The notes beneath the pieces are model-generated. The model did not search any database. It was not told the DNA's origin and was given only the letters and a program-made list of their open reading frames with translations. The translations under genes were made by a program, and so were the position numbers. Shown piece by piece: positions 33,253 to 42,718 of a stretch of 64,000 nucleotides of DNA. Origin of the DNA: Thinopyrum elongatum (taxonomy: Eukaryota; Streptophyta; Magnoliopsida; Poales; Poaceae); NCBI GenBank assembly GCA_011799875.1, contig CM022301.1, positions 210,759,888 through 210,823,887 of the forward strand, read 5' to 3'. How positions within the stretch are numbered: position 1 is the first letter of the stretch; every line of letters begins with the position of its first letter.

Positions 33253-33549
33253 GCCGCCGAAAAGGCGAAGCCTGGAAGGGTAGAGGAAGAAGGGGAAGGG
33301 GAAGCCGAAGGCGAAGGCTCCTCCCACGATAGGGGCGAGGCGCATACCGTGGAGGAGGCTACCGGGGATGACCTTGTTGGGCCTGTGCCTGCCGGGATCG
33401 AGGCCTTATATGCCGCGGCAGCAGAGGCCCAGGAAAAGGATGAGGCCGAGGATGCGGAGCAACCCAAGGAGGATTGGCTCACACCGGGTCCACAAGCTCC
33501 CGAACCAGACCTGTAGCAGCGTCCTCGCTGATGGCTCAGCCGAGGAACA

Positions 33550-35076
33550 GTGGCTCCTGCTCTTACGCCTGCCGCCAAGAGGGTGAAGAAGATCGCCTCC
33601 AAGAGTGACAGGGTGGACGCGTCGCGCCGTCATTCTTCTCGCCTTTCCGAGGCTAAGACCCCTCCCGCCAAGCGACGGGCGGTCACGGGAGTCGACTCCA
33701 GCTCCCAATCAGATTTGAGCTCCTCACGCAGCTCGTCCTCATCGGAGCCCCCTGCGCCCCAGCAGAGTCTAAAGTTGCCGGGAAGCACCGCTGCCCCGAC
33801 CCTGAAGAGGAGCAGAGCACCTCCGCCACCCATGGGGTTCGCATTGGGCTCCATGCTCATCAATTCAGAGTAAGGATAACAATTTCTTCTCTTATTGAAG
33901 TTTCGCGTCCTTGTCGGCTTGCTGATTCAATCTTGTTCGCTGCCTTTGAAAGGGAAGAGGAGGAGGAGGAGGAGACCCTCGTCCACCGAGCCAAGCGGCT
34001 CAGGCATGTAGAGCCGCCGATGTCCCCGGGAGGCACGGGCTTGGCGGGGAGCAGCACGAATGATCCAGTGAAAAGCCCCCGGCCCAGCCCCCAGTGCGAA
34101 AGCACGGGACTGATTCCCCCCGCCAAAGATGGTGCAGAAGAGCATCCCCATCTCCAATCAGAGAGGAGGGAGAATCCGCCCAGGATGGTGCCTTCTAGGA
34201 GGGGTCCACTCTGCTTGCTGATCGAGCTGAGGGGACCTTGACGAGGACTCCCACGGATGGCCCCGCCCAGGTTGACGCCATAGTTACCGGAGAAGGGGGC
34301 GGCGTTCATGCTCCGGCAACTGATGTTTTCAGGGAAACTGAAGACCCTCCATGGCAAACAACTCCCAGTAACTTATTTGTTTTCCTTTATCATCTTGCTC
34401 CAAGTTCTTGGTCCTCCAATACTTCTACCTCCTCATAATTGCATGTTGCCTTTGCTTGCAGTAACATTCGCCGAGGAGCCCGAGTTGTTGGAGGAGGTGG
34501 CCAGCATCGGGAAAGATGCTGCTGAGGAGGCCGCCAAGATTGCTGCCGCGAAAGGGCAGGAACACGCCGCCGGGGGCGCTCAAGAGTCCCCGAAGGAAGC
34601 AGAGGAAGCCCCTAGCAGTGCGTTAGGATCAGGGGTGTTGGTTGAAGAGAAAATCCCCCTTCAAACCATGAGCCCTCTTCCCGCGTTTGGCACCTCGGCT
34701 GGGACCGCACAGCCAACTGGCGTTGGTGCTGGCCCAATCAGGTCTCGGAGCCCCCGGTTCTTCGGCAACAGCGAGCACAGAGCTAGATGAGGAGATCCAA
34801 CGCATCATGGCGCCATTGTCTCAGCAAATTGGAGAAACTAATGGCTCTGTCGATGCAGTCATGGACATGTCTTTCCTGGAGTTTGTGGCGGCAGACATTA
34901 ACGAAATGCAGAACCGGTATGGCCAGAAGTGGCACGCACTCAAGGAGCAGCGCAATTCGTCCAACAACGTTGATCAAAAGCTGAGGGACAAGGGCAGCGA
35001 GTTGTGCGAGTGGCATGGCAAGCAGTTCCAAGTTCTTATGCGGCAACAGGAGGTTGTCTCCATGTTGAAGGAAGAC
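33550..35076 (+). pseudogene. Antisense O1 gene, downstream exons (copy B)
   Basis: The segments are 33550-33869 (basic/Ser-rich), 33953-34367 (acidic, with an in-frame stop near 34197) and 34462-35076 (E-E-P-E-L-L-E-E-V-A-S-I-G-K through S-M-L-K-E-D). Splice signals match those of copy A; the second acceptor has TTTGAAAG for TTTGACAG. The final part reads R-Q-Q-E-V-V-S-M-L-K without the TAA of copy A. It is cut by the F LTR at 35077. Confidence 0.6.
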
Positions 35077-35514
35077 TGTCGGTGTCAAAACCGGCAGGCC
35101 TCGGGGTAGGGGGTCCCGAGCTGTGGATCTAGGATCGATGGGTAACAAGGGACGACGAACACAGTGTTTACCCTGGTTCGGGCCCTCTCAAAGAGGTAAA
35201 ACCCTACGTCTTGCTTGATTGTATTGATTGTATAACATGGTTTACAGAGTAGATCTACCTCGAGATACCCTAAGGCTATGAGGTGATGAATGTAGCCCTA
35301 ACCCTAATGACTACAACCCTCAGTTTATTAGACACCGATATGGCTAGGGTTACCGAAGATAGATTACAATAAGGAATTAAAGAGATCCTCCGCCTTCTTG
35401 ACTTGGAGGGCACACCACGACTTCATAAATCTCTTGTCAATATACGGCTCCACCAGTCCGACCCATGTACAATGGGCCGTCGCCCTGAGGACCCCTTAGT
35501 CCATGACTCCCTCA
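35077..35514 (-). repeat. F copy B LTR, 438 bp
   Basis: It starts TGTCGGTGTCAAAACCGG and ends ACTCCCTCA. It has small deletions relative to the 452-bp LTRs (for example near 35267) and the core block at 35167-35217. It is preceded by AAGAC, the same target sequence as copy A. Confidence 0.92.
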
Positions 35515-35906
35515 GTAGCCCCCGAACTTGCCTCCAACGCCGGGGATCATCTTCTGGAATCTTCACATCATCGGCTTGCGAGACGAGTTCCTTTCCCATG
35601 TTTGAAGCCGTGTTAATTTCGCGGAACTTTATCCGGAACCCGCTCTAATGTACTCGGGTCTGGACAGTCTCAAGATTCTAAGGTCCGAAGACATCTCGAG
35701 ATTGAGGTGGGACCATCAGAGTTTAATGCCGTTCCTTGGGGCAAGGGCTTCGCACACCTTTCCAGAGGGCATGCGGCCCAATGTCGTCCTTCGTCGCACC
35801 CATCCTTTCGGCTTCATGATAAGACGCTTATTTATAGATCCAAAGGTGCTGAGAACAGTTATCTTCCCCTTCGCCAAGAACGACACCGAAAAAATTCTCC
35901 AAAGCC

Positions 35907-36851
35907 ATGGCCGACATCCCAGGTTCTTCCTCGCGTCCTCACGGCCCGCTCCCAGGCGATTGGTCAACCTGCTTGGTCTCACATATCCAGCTGAGTCGCT
36001 TGCAGACCCAGTGCTTCCTCCCTTTGGCCGGTCTGGTCCCAGTCCGCGCCAGTCTCATCTCCATTGATGGCCGCGCCCTTGCTGAGAACTCCCCCGCCCC
36101 AAACAAGGAGGAGAGGGTATGTCTCGTGCCCTTCCTTCTAAGAGGTTTGGGTTTTCCTATTCATCCTTTTCTACGGGGTCTGCTAGAGTTCTATGGGATC
36201 CAGCTCCACAACCTCACCCCAGGGTCGATATTGCACATTTCTGGCTTCGTAGCCTTGTGCGAGATATTTCTGAGTTGCGAGCCCCACTTTGACTTGTGGA
36301 GGAAGTGTTTCTGTCTTGTCCCCCGCCTCCGGGAGGGATCTATATTTGAGGTAGGCGGCGCCAAAATATGGCGAATAGCTGGGACAGGGTACCCAATCGG
36401 GACCCCACAGAAATATCCTGAAGGATGGACTTCGGAGTGGTTTTATATCGAAGATGTTCCCCTCACCGATCCAATTCGGCCAGGGCTACCCGAATATTCA
36501 AATGACCCGCCTATAAAGCGGTACAACTGGCGGCCTAGAGGCCCTTCCCAACAGGACAGCGAAGAAGTGCATGCACTATCATCCAAGATCAGGCTGCTAA
36601 CTAGCAACAAGCTGACCATGATCGAAGTTATGGCCATCGCCATTACCCGATGCGTGCAACCCCTTCAACAGCGGGGTCACCCTTTATGGTGCTATAACGG
36701 GACCAACGATGTAACACGTCACCAGCGGCAAGGGCCAGATAACAAGGCGGCCTTGGCCAAAATACTGTTCGATCTCTTCAAGGGAGACAAAGTAGAGTTC
36801 GCTCAAATGAGTATTCGAGAAGGCTGCTCCGGATACAATCCGGCAGACTGG
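35907..36851 (+). CDS. Antisense F gene, intact Transposase_28 exon (copy B)
   Basis: From ATG 35907 the frame is open past the exon end: 322 codons to 36875, with a GTAAGT donor at 36852. The start M-A-D-I-P-G-S-S-S-R-P-H is preceded by a plain leader. The PF04195 signature G-L-G-F-P-I-H-P-F-L-R-G-L-L-E-F-Y-G lies at about residues 81-98, and W-R-I-A-G-T-G-Y-P-I-G-T-P follows. It lacks the stop present in copy A, so this is the better preserved exon. The rest of its gene is cut at 37064, so a full product cannot be made from this copy. Function unknown. Confidence 0.75.
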
Positions 36852-36919
36852 GTAAGTCACAATCCATTACTTTGAGTCCACAGATCACGCCGAATTCTTA
36901 CCAGTCGCCACTTGAACAG

Positions 36920-37064
36920 GGATGGAGGCATCAGCTTGCGTCCATTAGTTGTCCTCCTCCTCAACCAGAGAATCACTCTCGTGATGGCGATCCGGGGTAT
37001 CATGATGACCCAGAGACGTCAATCCAATTTGAAGATGGGGTGTTCTATCAGGAGGGCCTTGACG
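36920..37064 (+). pseudogene. Antisense F gene, exon 2 fragment (copy B)
   Basis: It starts after the TTGAACAG acceptor, is colinear with 20222-20366, and stops abruptly after GGAGGGCCTTGACG, where CACTA sequence begins. Confidence 0.65.
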
Positions 37065-37261
37065 GTTTTATACAATAGTCTCTAGCATATCATACACATA
37101 GAAATCTGATCATATCATACACATACAAATAGTCTCATCAAATAGATCATGTCATCATCATAATCATCATCCAACACAAAATGATGTCTCTCGTCATCAT
37201 CTCGAAATACTGATACAAGTTATGACATGTCTCGAATACTTGCAACTACATCGTCATCCAT
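37065..37261 (-). other. CACTA 3' region, truncated
   Basis: AT-rich sequence with ATCATC and CATAC repeats between the breakpoint and the small ORF. No terminal motif array or TIR is present, unlike the other end. Confidence 0.5.
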
Positions 37262-37519
37262 CTAAAGAATGATATAGACGAGAAGAGCTATCACTATGAG
37301 TGAGAGCGGAACTATGCAGTACATGAGGCGGTGGTTATGATTCCTCTCTCGCGCTAGCGTGAACCTCAAGTAACTAGATTCTGCTACTTGTCTGCTTTTG
37401 AACCCTTTATGGCTGGCACCCGAGAACCGCTCCACTTGCGCCTGACACTCGGGCCAGTCATCGTACACTCTCGGAACCTTCCCTATGTACACGACATAGC
37501 ACTGCTTCTTCTCCATCAA
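37262..37519 (-). CDS. Small CACTA ORF: RNase H1-type hybrid-binding domain plus membrane tail
   Basis: The 85-codon frame starts M-M-E-K-K-Q-C-Y-V-V-Y-I-G-K-V-P-R-V-Y and continues W-P-E-C-Q-A-Q-V-E-R-F-S-G-A-S-H-K-G-F. This is the pattern of the RNase H1 N-terminal hybrid-binding domain (Pfam Cauli_VI, PF01693), which binds RNA/DNA hybrids or dsRNA: aromatic strand residues, W-x-E-C and G-x-x-x-K-x-F. A basic stretch follows, then about 20 hydrophobic residues (I-V-P-L-S-L-I-V-I-A-L-L-V-Y-I-I-L) at the C-terminus, which looks like a tail anchor. The frame is intact. An acceptor-like CTAACAG lies just upstream, so it could be a last exon. Confidence 0.55.
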   Translation of the reverse strand: MMEKKQCYVVYIGKVPRVYDDWPECQAQVERFSGASHKGFKSRQVAESSYLRFTLARERNHNHRLMYCIVPLSLIVIALLVYIIL

Positions 37520-37895
37520 GGATCTAGGTACCTGTTAGAGATGCATCTTCATCAAGAGAATGTACAATCATATGCAACAAAATATACTTGAGCAACATGA
37601 AAAGAAAGGGTTAGCAAATAGATGCAACATATAGTAAACATAAATAATCAACGCAGTTTCATCGTACGCAAACTAATTAACTAGAGGTACGCAGGTCATC
37701 GTACCCAAACTAACAAAGTTGCATTACGCAAGTTTGGCAAGGACCATGGACATCACAAAGTTTCCTCGCTACAGAAAGTATACAAGTTCAACCGACACAT
37801 ATCATCATCATCGGCATCGTAAATCACTAGAAGTTCCATCCATCCATATCATCGAGGATGCACCCTAGCTTCTTGAACATTGTGAGGTCCTAACA
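37520..37895 (-). other. CACTA spacer between small ORF and second gene
   Basis: Non-coding, AT-rich; nothing recognised. Confidence 0.4.
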
Positions 37896-38411
37896 TTACA
37901 TGCCTATGCGAGTTCGGACGTCAGCTCGCGATATAGGGCCGTGGTGGAACATCCCCTTCTCTTCGATGACTTCTTTCATGATGATCGTCGCAATGTCCCT
38001 CTGGATGCGAAAAAAGTCATCTCTAAGTTTATAATCCACTTCTCCTTGGGATTCTACCCACTTGCGGATATGATCCTCGCTTCTGGTTGTCATGCGAAGC
38101 TGTTGGTGATCCCTTCTGAACTCCATCATGAGATGGAGGAGGTAGAATCCATCGTTCCTTCTTGGTTTCGATACATGGATGCAGCAAAAGTTAGTTTTAT
38201 GCGAGAAACCTAGCTTGCGGTTCCTTTGTTTCCTGATCTGCAGGTGGCCACCCCTCAAGCTGAAGTCATGGACAGCATCATCTAGAATATTCATTACGTG
38301 GGTGTAGTCCTTCTTCTCATAGTTTCTGGTAGGGTCGAAATACACGGCGTGGGAGACTCGCGGGTAAAGAACGATAAGGATGGCGCGCCCGTTGCTGCAG
38401 GGAAAAAACAC
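37896..38411 (-). pseudogene. CACTA second gene, Ulp1-like C-terminal part
   Basis: The 171-codon frame ends at 37896. I-L-I-V-L-Y-P-R-V-S-H-A-V-Y-F-D-P-T-R resembles the core strand region of Ulp1/C48 cysteine proteases carried by many plant CACTA and Mutator elements. The usual catalytic His-Trp position reads R-A, and where C-G-F/Y-Y is expected the sequence reads N-D-G-F-Y. The domain is thus probably catalytically dead. It ends with H-H-G-P-I-S-R-A-D-V-R-T-R-I. The homology call is by pattern only. Confidence 0.5.
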
Positions 38412-38528
38412 CTCAAATTAGTCTCCATATGAGCGATAAGGAATAATTGAAATGTACGAAGGGTTGTCCGGCACTGACTTACTTTGGATGATAAGGCAGG
38501 AGGACAATTTCGTTGTCCTTATTCCTTA

Positions 38529-39398
38529 TCATGAAGTTTTCCAGGTACTCGCTAGCAGTTTTACGCTCAAATTAAAGTCACCGAGACTCAAGAAGGACTC
38601 CTGCATGCAGTATGGATCCGCCACACAGATTTGCAAGACTTGTTCTCTGTTCATGACGGAGTTCATATGTAGCGCAAAAAGGCGGACGATTGTAAAATCG
38701 AGCCGCCTTGTCAGAAACATCTCAAAGATATGCTCTAACCGCAGGAAGAACACCTCCATGGGCCGTGTGTCGACGTAGCACTTCCCCTCAGGCACACGAA
38801 CCACGTATAGCGGATATCCTGGATCCTTTGAGGCTAGTTGGCTTATCTCAGTCAACAGCACATGGTCGTGTAGTCTCCTGAGATCCCCTGATATGGCCTC
38901 CAGCGGTTTCGGCAGTAGGATCGGCTCGCCCGCGACATGGATCACGGCCGCACCTTTGACGGGTACATGCTCTGCAAAATCCTCCGTTTGGCTGCTATGT
39001 GCTCTGGCTTGTTTGTAGGCAGCATAGCCTTTCTTCGGCGGTCTCTTCCTCTCCTTTTTCTTGGGCTGACCTTCTAGGCCCTTCCTTAACCCCTCCACCA
39101 GTGTTGTCGGGCTAAGCACTGTACGACCCTCGGCTAGTTGAGCCTGCATTGAGGCGGCATCTTCAGGCGTGTCCTGTGAGGATTGCATGAAGAGAGACTT
39201 CTTGCAAACCCTAGGACGTTCCTGCCCGGGCACATCATCCATCTCCTCATCAGCATGCTGATAGCCCGAGTCATCATATGGCTGACTCATCATTTCTACG
39301 TCATCGTCATAGGCGCCTGTATTGAGGAACCGAAGAGGGTCATCCTCGTCCGTCTCATCATCCATTCTTTGTTCTACGGGAGCGATTACATCAGCCAC
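38529..39398 (-). pseudogene. CACTA second gene, middle exon
   Basis: A 289-codon open frame that begins M-A-D-V-I-A-P-V-E-Q-R with a strongly acidic D/E-rich part, then a Lys-rich patch K-K-K-E-R-K-R-P-P-K-K-G-Y, and ends with a conserved-looking globular part (L-Q-I-C-V-A-D-P-Y-C-M-Q-E-S). It belongs to the accessory protein typical of Triticeae CACTA elements. GT-AG-like junctions to neighbours were not resolved. Confidence 0.55.
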
Positions 39399-39505
39399 TA
39401 TTGGACCTCCTTCCTCGCGTCATCCGCCACTCTCACCCGACACTACAGGCGCTGGTAATTGCGTAGGTAGGGTGGTGGGGTTCATACCTGCTTGCTGATG
39501 TGTGG

Positions 39506-40480
39506 TTATTGGTGTGCTCTCGGCCACCTCCAGACGAAGAAGATTCTTCGGCCATAGCAGCATCCAACCCTTGCTGTTTCCAAGCCACGTCGGGGTCTCG
39601 TCCTCCTCTCCCCGAGCCGTATTGGAGGAGGCAAATCCTCGTGCCCCGATTTCACACTCAACAAGGTAACCCTAAAGTGGCCACCGGGGATCAGCTGGCG
39701 GTGGAACGTGAGTTCCAAGGACTTCGTTATCACCGCCTTTCCCATGTCCACCTTCTGGCCTTTGATCATGTAGAGTACGGCGCACGGGGTTTCGTCAGCC
39801 TGCAAAGACATGTCTGTGGCGTAAAACATCTGAAAGGTAACAAAAATGGAATATTCTAGATATATGTTGGTGCGACGTGTAATTACTGTGAGGGCATCGA
39901 GCTCAGCCAATGACGAAGGCCCACCTAGCGCGCCAAAGACAAAGGACGGGTTGCTATGAGTGGGTGCGGGTACGGGAGCAGGCGTGGTTGCGTGAGCAGG
40001 TGATGGTGCGGTTGTGATGTTCATCGAGTTGCTCCCGACGAAGCTAGGCATGGGAAAATCATCTGCCGTCTTGTCTGGATTTTCCTTCATCCAGTAGATG
40101 ATAGCCGGGATCAATTTTTTAGCGAAATCATTTCTGCAGGCAGCTACAGCTACAGCGACTGCCTGCTGGACCGTCTCATTTCTCTCCTAAGCTGCTTTTT
40201 TTGCGTCCTCAGCTTCTTTTTTTTCGAACGTAAGCTTCACCTTCTCGTTGATGTCCGCCTGACTGAACTTCTTTTTCTACTTCTTGGCCTCCGGGCCCTC
40301 GTTGTAAAAGACCTTCCACGTGGCGCCATCTTCGGCGCCGTGCACATGTCCATATTGCGGCTGCTGGTCCAAAGGGAGTCCCTTCAGTTCGTTCAAGGCC
40401 CGGTTGAGAGGGGTGTCCCACTTGGGCCTCATCGACGAAGACTCGCTTTCGGCAGCAAGCCTGTGTTGCTTATCCTGCAA
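39506..40480 (-). pseudogene. CACTA second gene, central exons with stops
   Basis: The pieces are 40480-40277 (M-Q-D-K-Q-H-R-L-A-A-E), a Lys/Glu-rich helix (40276-40115) and 40114-39506 (I-I-Y-W-M-K-E-N-P, then a Pro/Ala/Thr linker and A-V-L-Y-M-I-K-G-Q-K-V-D). TAG stops at about 40277 and 40186 interrupt the helix, so this copy is broken. Function unknown; it accompanies the TNP2 transposase. Confidence 0.5.
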
Positions 40481-40526
40481 AAGGAACGTGAACCATTTAC
40501 GAATGTGTAGTTGACATGATCGGAAG

Positions 40527-41485
40527 CTAAATGTAAGGTGGTAAAAGAATAATTACCAGTATTCTAATCAATTTCCTTGTGATCGGGTTCATGTAAAAAA
40601 CCTTCTTTTCCTTGTCCCACTTGTACCGGGCCCTGATGAAGTCACGCTCCAAGGGGGCGGTGAACTTCGCGAAGGGGTCTGGGATCTCCGCGGCTTCATG
40701 TTCCGCGTCCTCCTTATCCCATATGGGCCTTTTGCCAAGGTAGCCATGGCTTCTGAGGCGTTGGTTCCCCATGTTCCTTTGTTGAAGCCCCTTGAATTTC
40801 TCAGCCTTAGCCTTGGCTGTGTCGGTACCGCAAGTGTCCTTGAACTTTTGGAACTCCTCTTCCGTAAGTGTCGGATTATCCTCCAGAATCTTGGACATGG
40901 GTTCTTTAGCATCAATATCTCGTTTCACCCTCCCTTTCCAGGAGGCCAAATCATTGCTGAACATGCCCATGGCGTGATTGTTAATCTTTTTCTTCTTCGG
41001 ATCATCCCACGGGTGTTCTATGCGGTCATCCCGATCAGGGAACTGGAATCTCTTGTGCAGCTTCGTTAGGAGCAACTACTTCAAATGTTCATGCATTCCC
41101 GTAGGATGCATCCGAGTTGGTTCCCGTAGCACTTGCGAGGTTCTTCCGGCTCTAATGGCTCAAACTTGCCAGGGGCATCTTTGTGATCAGCAGTCGTCCG
41201 ATGCCGAGTTTGATAGGTTTTCTATTTCTTTTTTTCGTTAGCGGCTTCGGCGCCGGTACCTTCCCTGCTGGTACCTTCCCCGCCGATACCTTCCCCGCCG
41301 GTCTCGGTGCCGCCATCAGTGCTGGTGCCATCGATGTCGATGTCGGCGTCATTACCATCATCGACGCCGCCCTGCAAACCTTGACTGTGCTTAGTAGCCA
41401 AAAAGTCGAGGTAGTTATGTTCACCCTCATAATCCATCTCGTCTGCATCATGGTCAGAAGGCCCGGTTTCTTCATTGTTCGACAT
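40527..41485 (-). pseudogene. CACTA second gene, N-terminal and Ptta/En/Spm-like domain
   Basis: The ATG at 41485 (M-S-N-N-E-E-T-G-P-S-D-H-D) opens an acidic, Gly/Thr-rich leader; a TAG at 41222-41224 breaks it. Further on (41075-40527) is a 182-codon frame with H-P-W-D-D-P-K-K-K-K-I-N-N-H, L-T-E-E-E-F-Q-K-F-K-D and R-S-H-G-Y-L-G-K-R-P-I-W-D-K-E-D-A-E. This is the plant Ptta/En/Spm transposase-like domain (PF03004-like) seen in CACTA second ORFs, thought to assist DNA binding or transposition. Confidence 0.6.
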
Positions 41486-42718
41486 GTTTCCTATGATTAA
41501 GTCTCCTTGTTTAATTCTTAAACTATAATAAAATGAGTAATGACATAAAAAAAGGTCTATGGTTTGCCGGAATGCCGTTTCATTCCCGTCGCATCAAATC
41601 ACGGCACTCGATATGCCTATTTTCTAGCACAAGTCATGCCAAAATTCACGGGAAATTTCGGCATGACCTTTGCTAAAAAGTGGACATATCGAGCACCTGA
41701 AATTCACCAGAACAGAAATGAATCAACATTCTGGTGAAACATAGGCCACTCGGATCATTTACCCTGCACATAACCATCATTTTCCAAATATGACATGTCA
41801 ATAATATCACATGTCCAAATATGACATGTCTAAATTCCAAATATCACATGTCCAAATCACATGTCCACTTCAAATTTGCATATATCTGGAAGAAAAATAT
41901 AGAACTTGAAGAAAAATGCAAGAAGTCCTCTTTCTTCACAATATTTGAAACTAGTGTTAATCAATTCTGTTTTTTCTTTAAATAGCAACAATTGCTTTAA
42001 CTAAAAAAATTAAATACCTAGAATTCTGTTAACTACACCTGAAACACCTAAAATACCTAGAATTCTATTAACTACGCATAAAACACCTTAATTGCCTACT
42101 AGAACCTCCACCAATAAAAATTCCTAGAATAATATTTCTGTCCTAATTTATACCTAGCTAAATACCAATAAAAATTCATTGAATAATATTTCTGTCCTAA
42201 TTTGATACAGAAAGTATACATAGAAAAAATTGACTTGATTTCTGTCCTATTTTATAATATGGATAATTTTACCTATTTTTTGAATTTTCTGACATAAAAC
42301 TTCTATGAATATTTTGAATTCAGAATTCAAAAAAAGCCTACAACCATGAACAGTAGGAACATCAGAATCTAGCCATTTCTTCAACACATTTTTTGAAATT
42401 TGAATTCAGAATTTTCTGAATTTTTAATTCACAACATCATTTTCTGAATTTTGAATTCACAAAAGCTACTGTTTTTCAATTGTAAATTAAAGCTAGCTTT
42501 TTCATGAACCCTAGAACCCTAGAACCTAACTACAAAACCTAACTACATGAACCCTAGAACCCTTAGGCAAAGAGACAGATAGAGAGCAGGAGGGGCGGAG
42601 GACTTACAAGGGGCTAGGGGAGACATCGGCGGTGAGGTGGAGGTCGGGGAGATGCCGGCGGCGAGGTGGAGCTTGGGGGAGATGGGTGCGGGTGGAGGAG
42701 CGGGCGGCGACGGACAAG
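41486..42718 (-). other. First intron and 5' exon of the CACTA second gene
   Basis: Between the ATG exon and about 42560 lies AT-rich, intron-like sequence. From about 42570 to 42718 it is GC-rich; on the minus strand it ends at a GTAAGT donor near 42609, as a 5' UTR exon would. This exon is split by the long-LTR element and continues at 52777-52900. Confidence 0.5.

Larger units (their letters stand above)
31702..37064 (-). mobile_element. O1 copy B with F copy B inside, truncated
   Basis: The O1 interior restarts after the shared LTR and aligns with 14989-18363; then an F LTR (35077-35514) and F's antisense region align with 18364-20366. The alignment stops at 37064. F sits at exactly the same O1 position in both copies (after GGAAGAC), so the tandem duplication happened after F inserted. 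The rest of F, the coiled-coil exon and any further LTR are missing. Confidence 0.85.
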
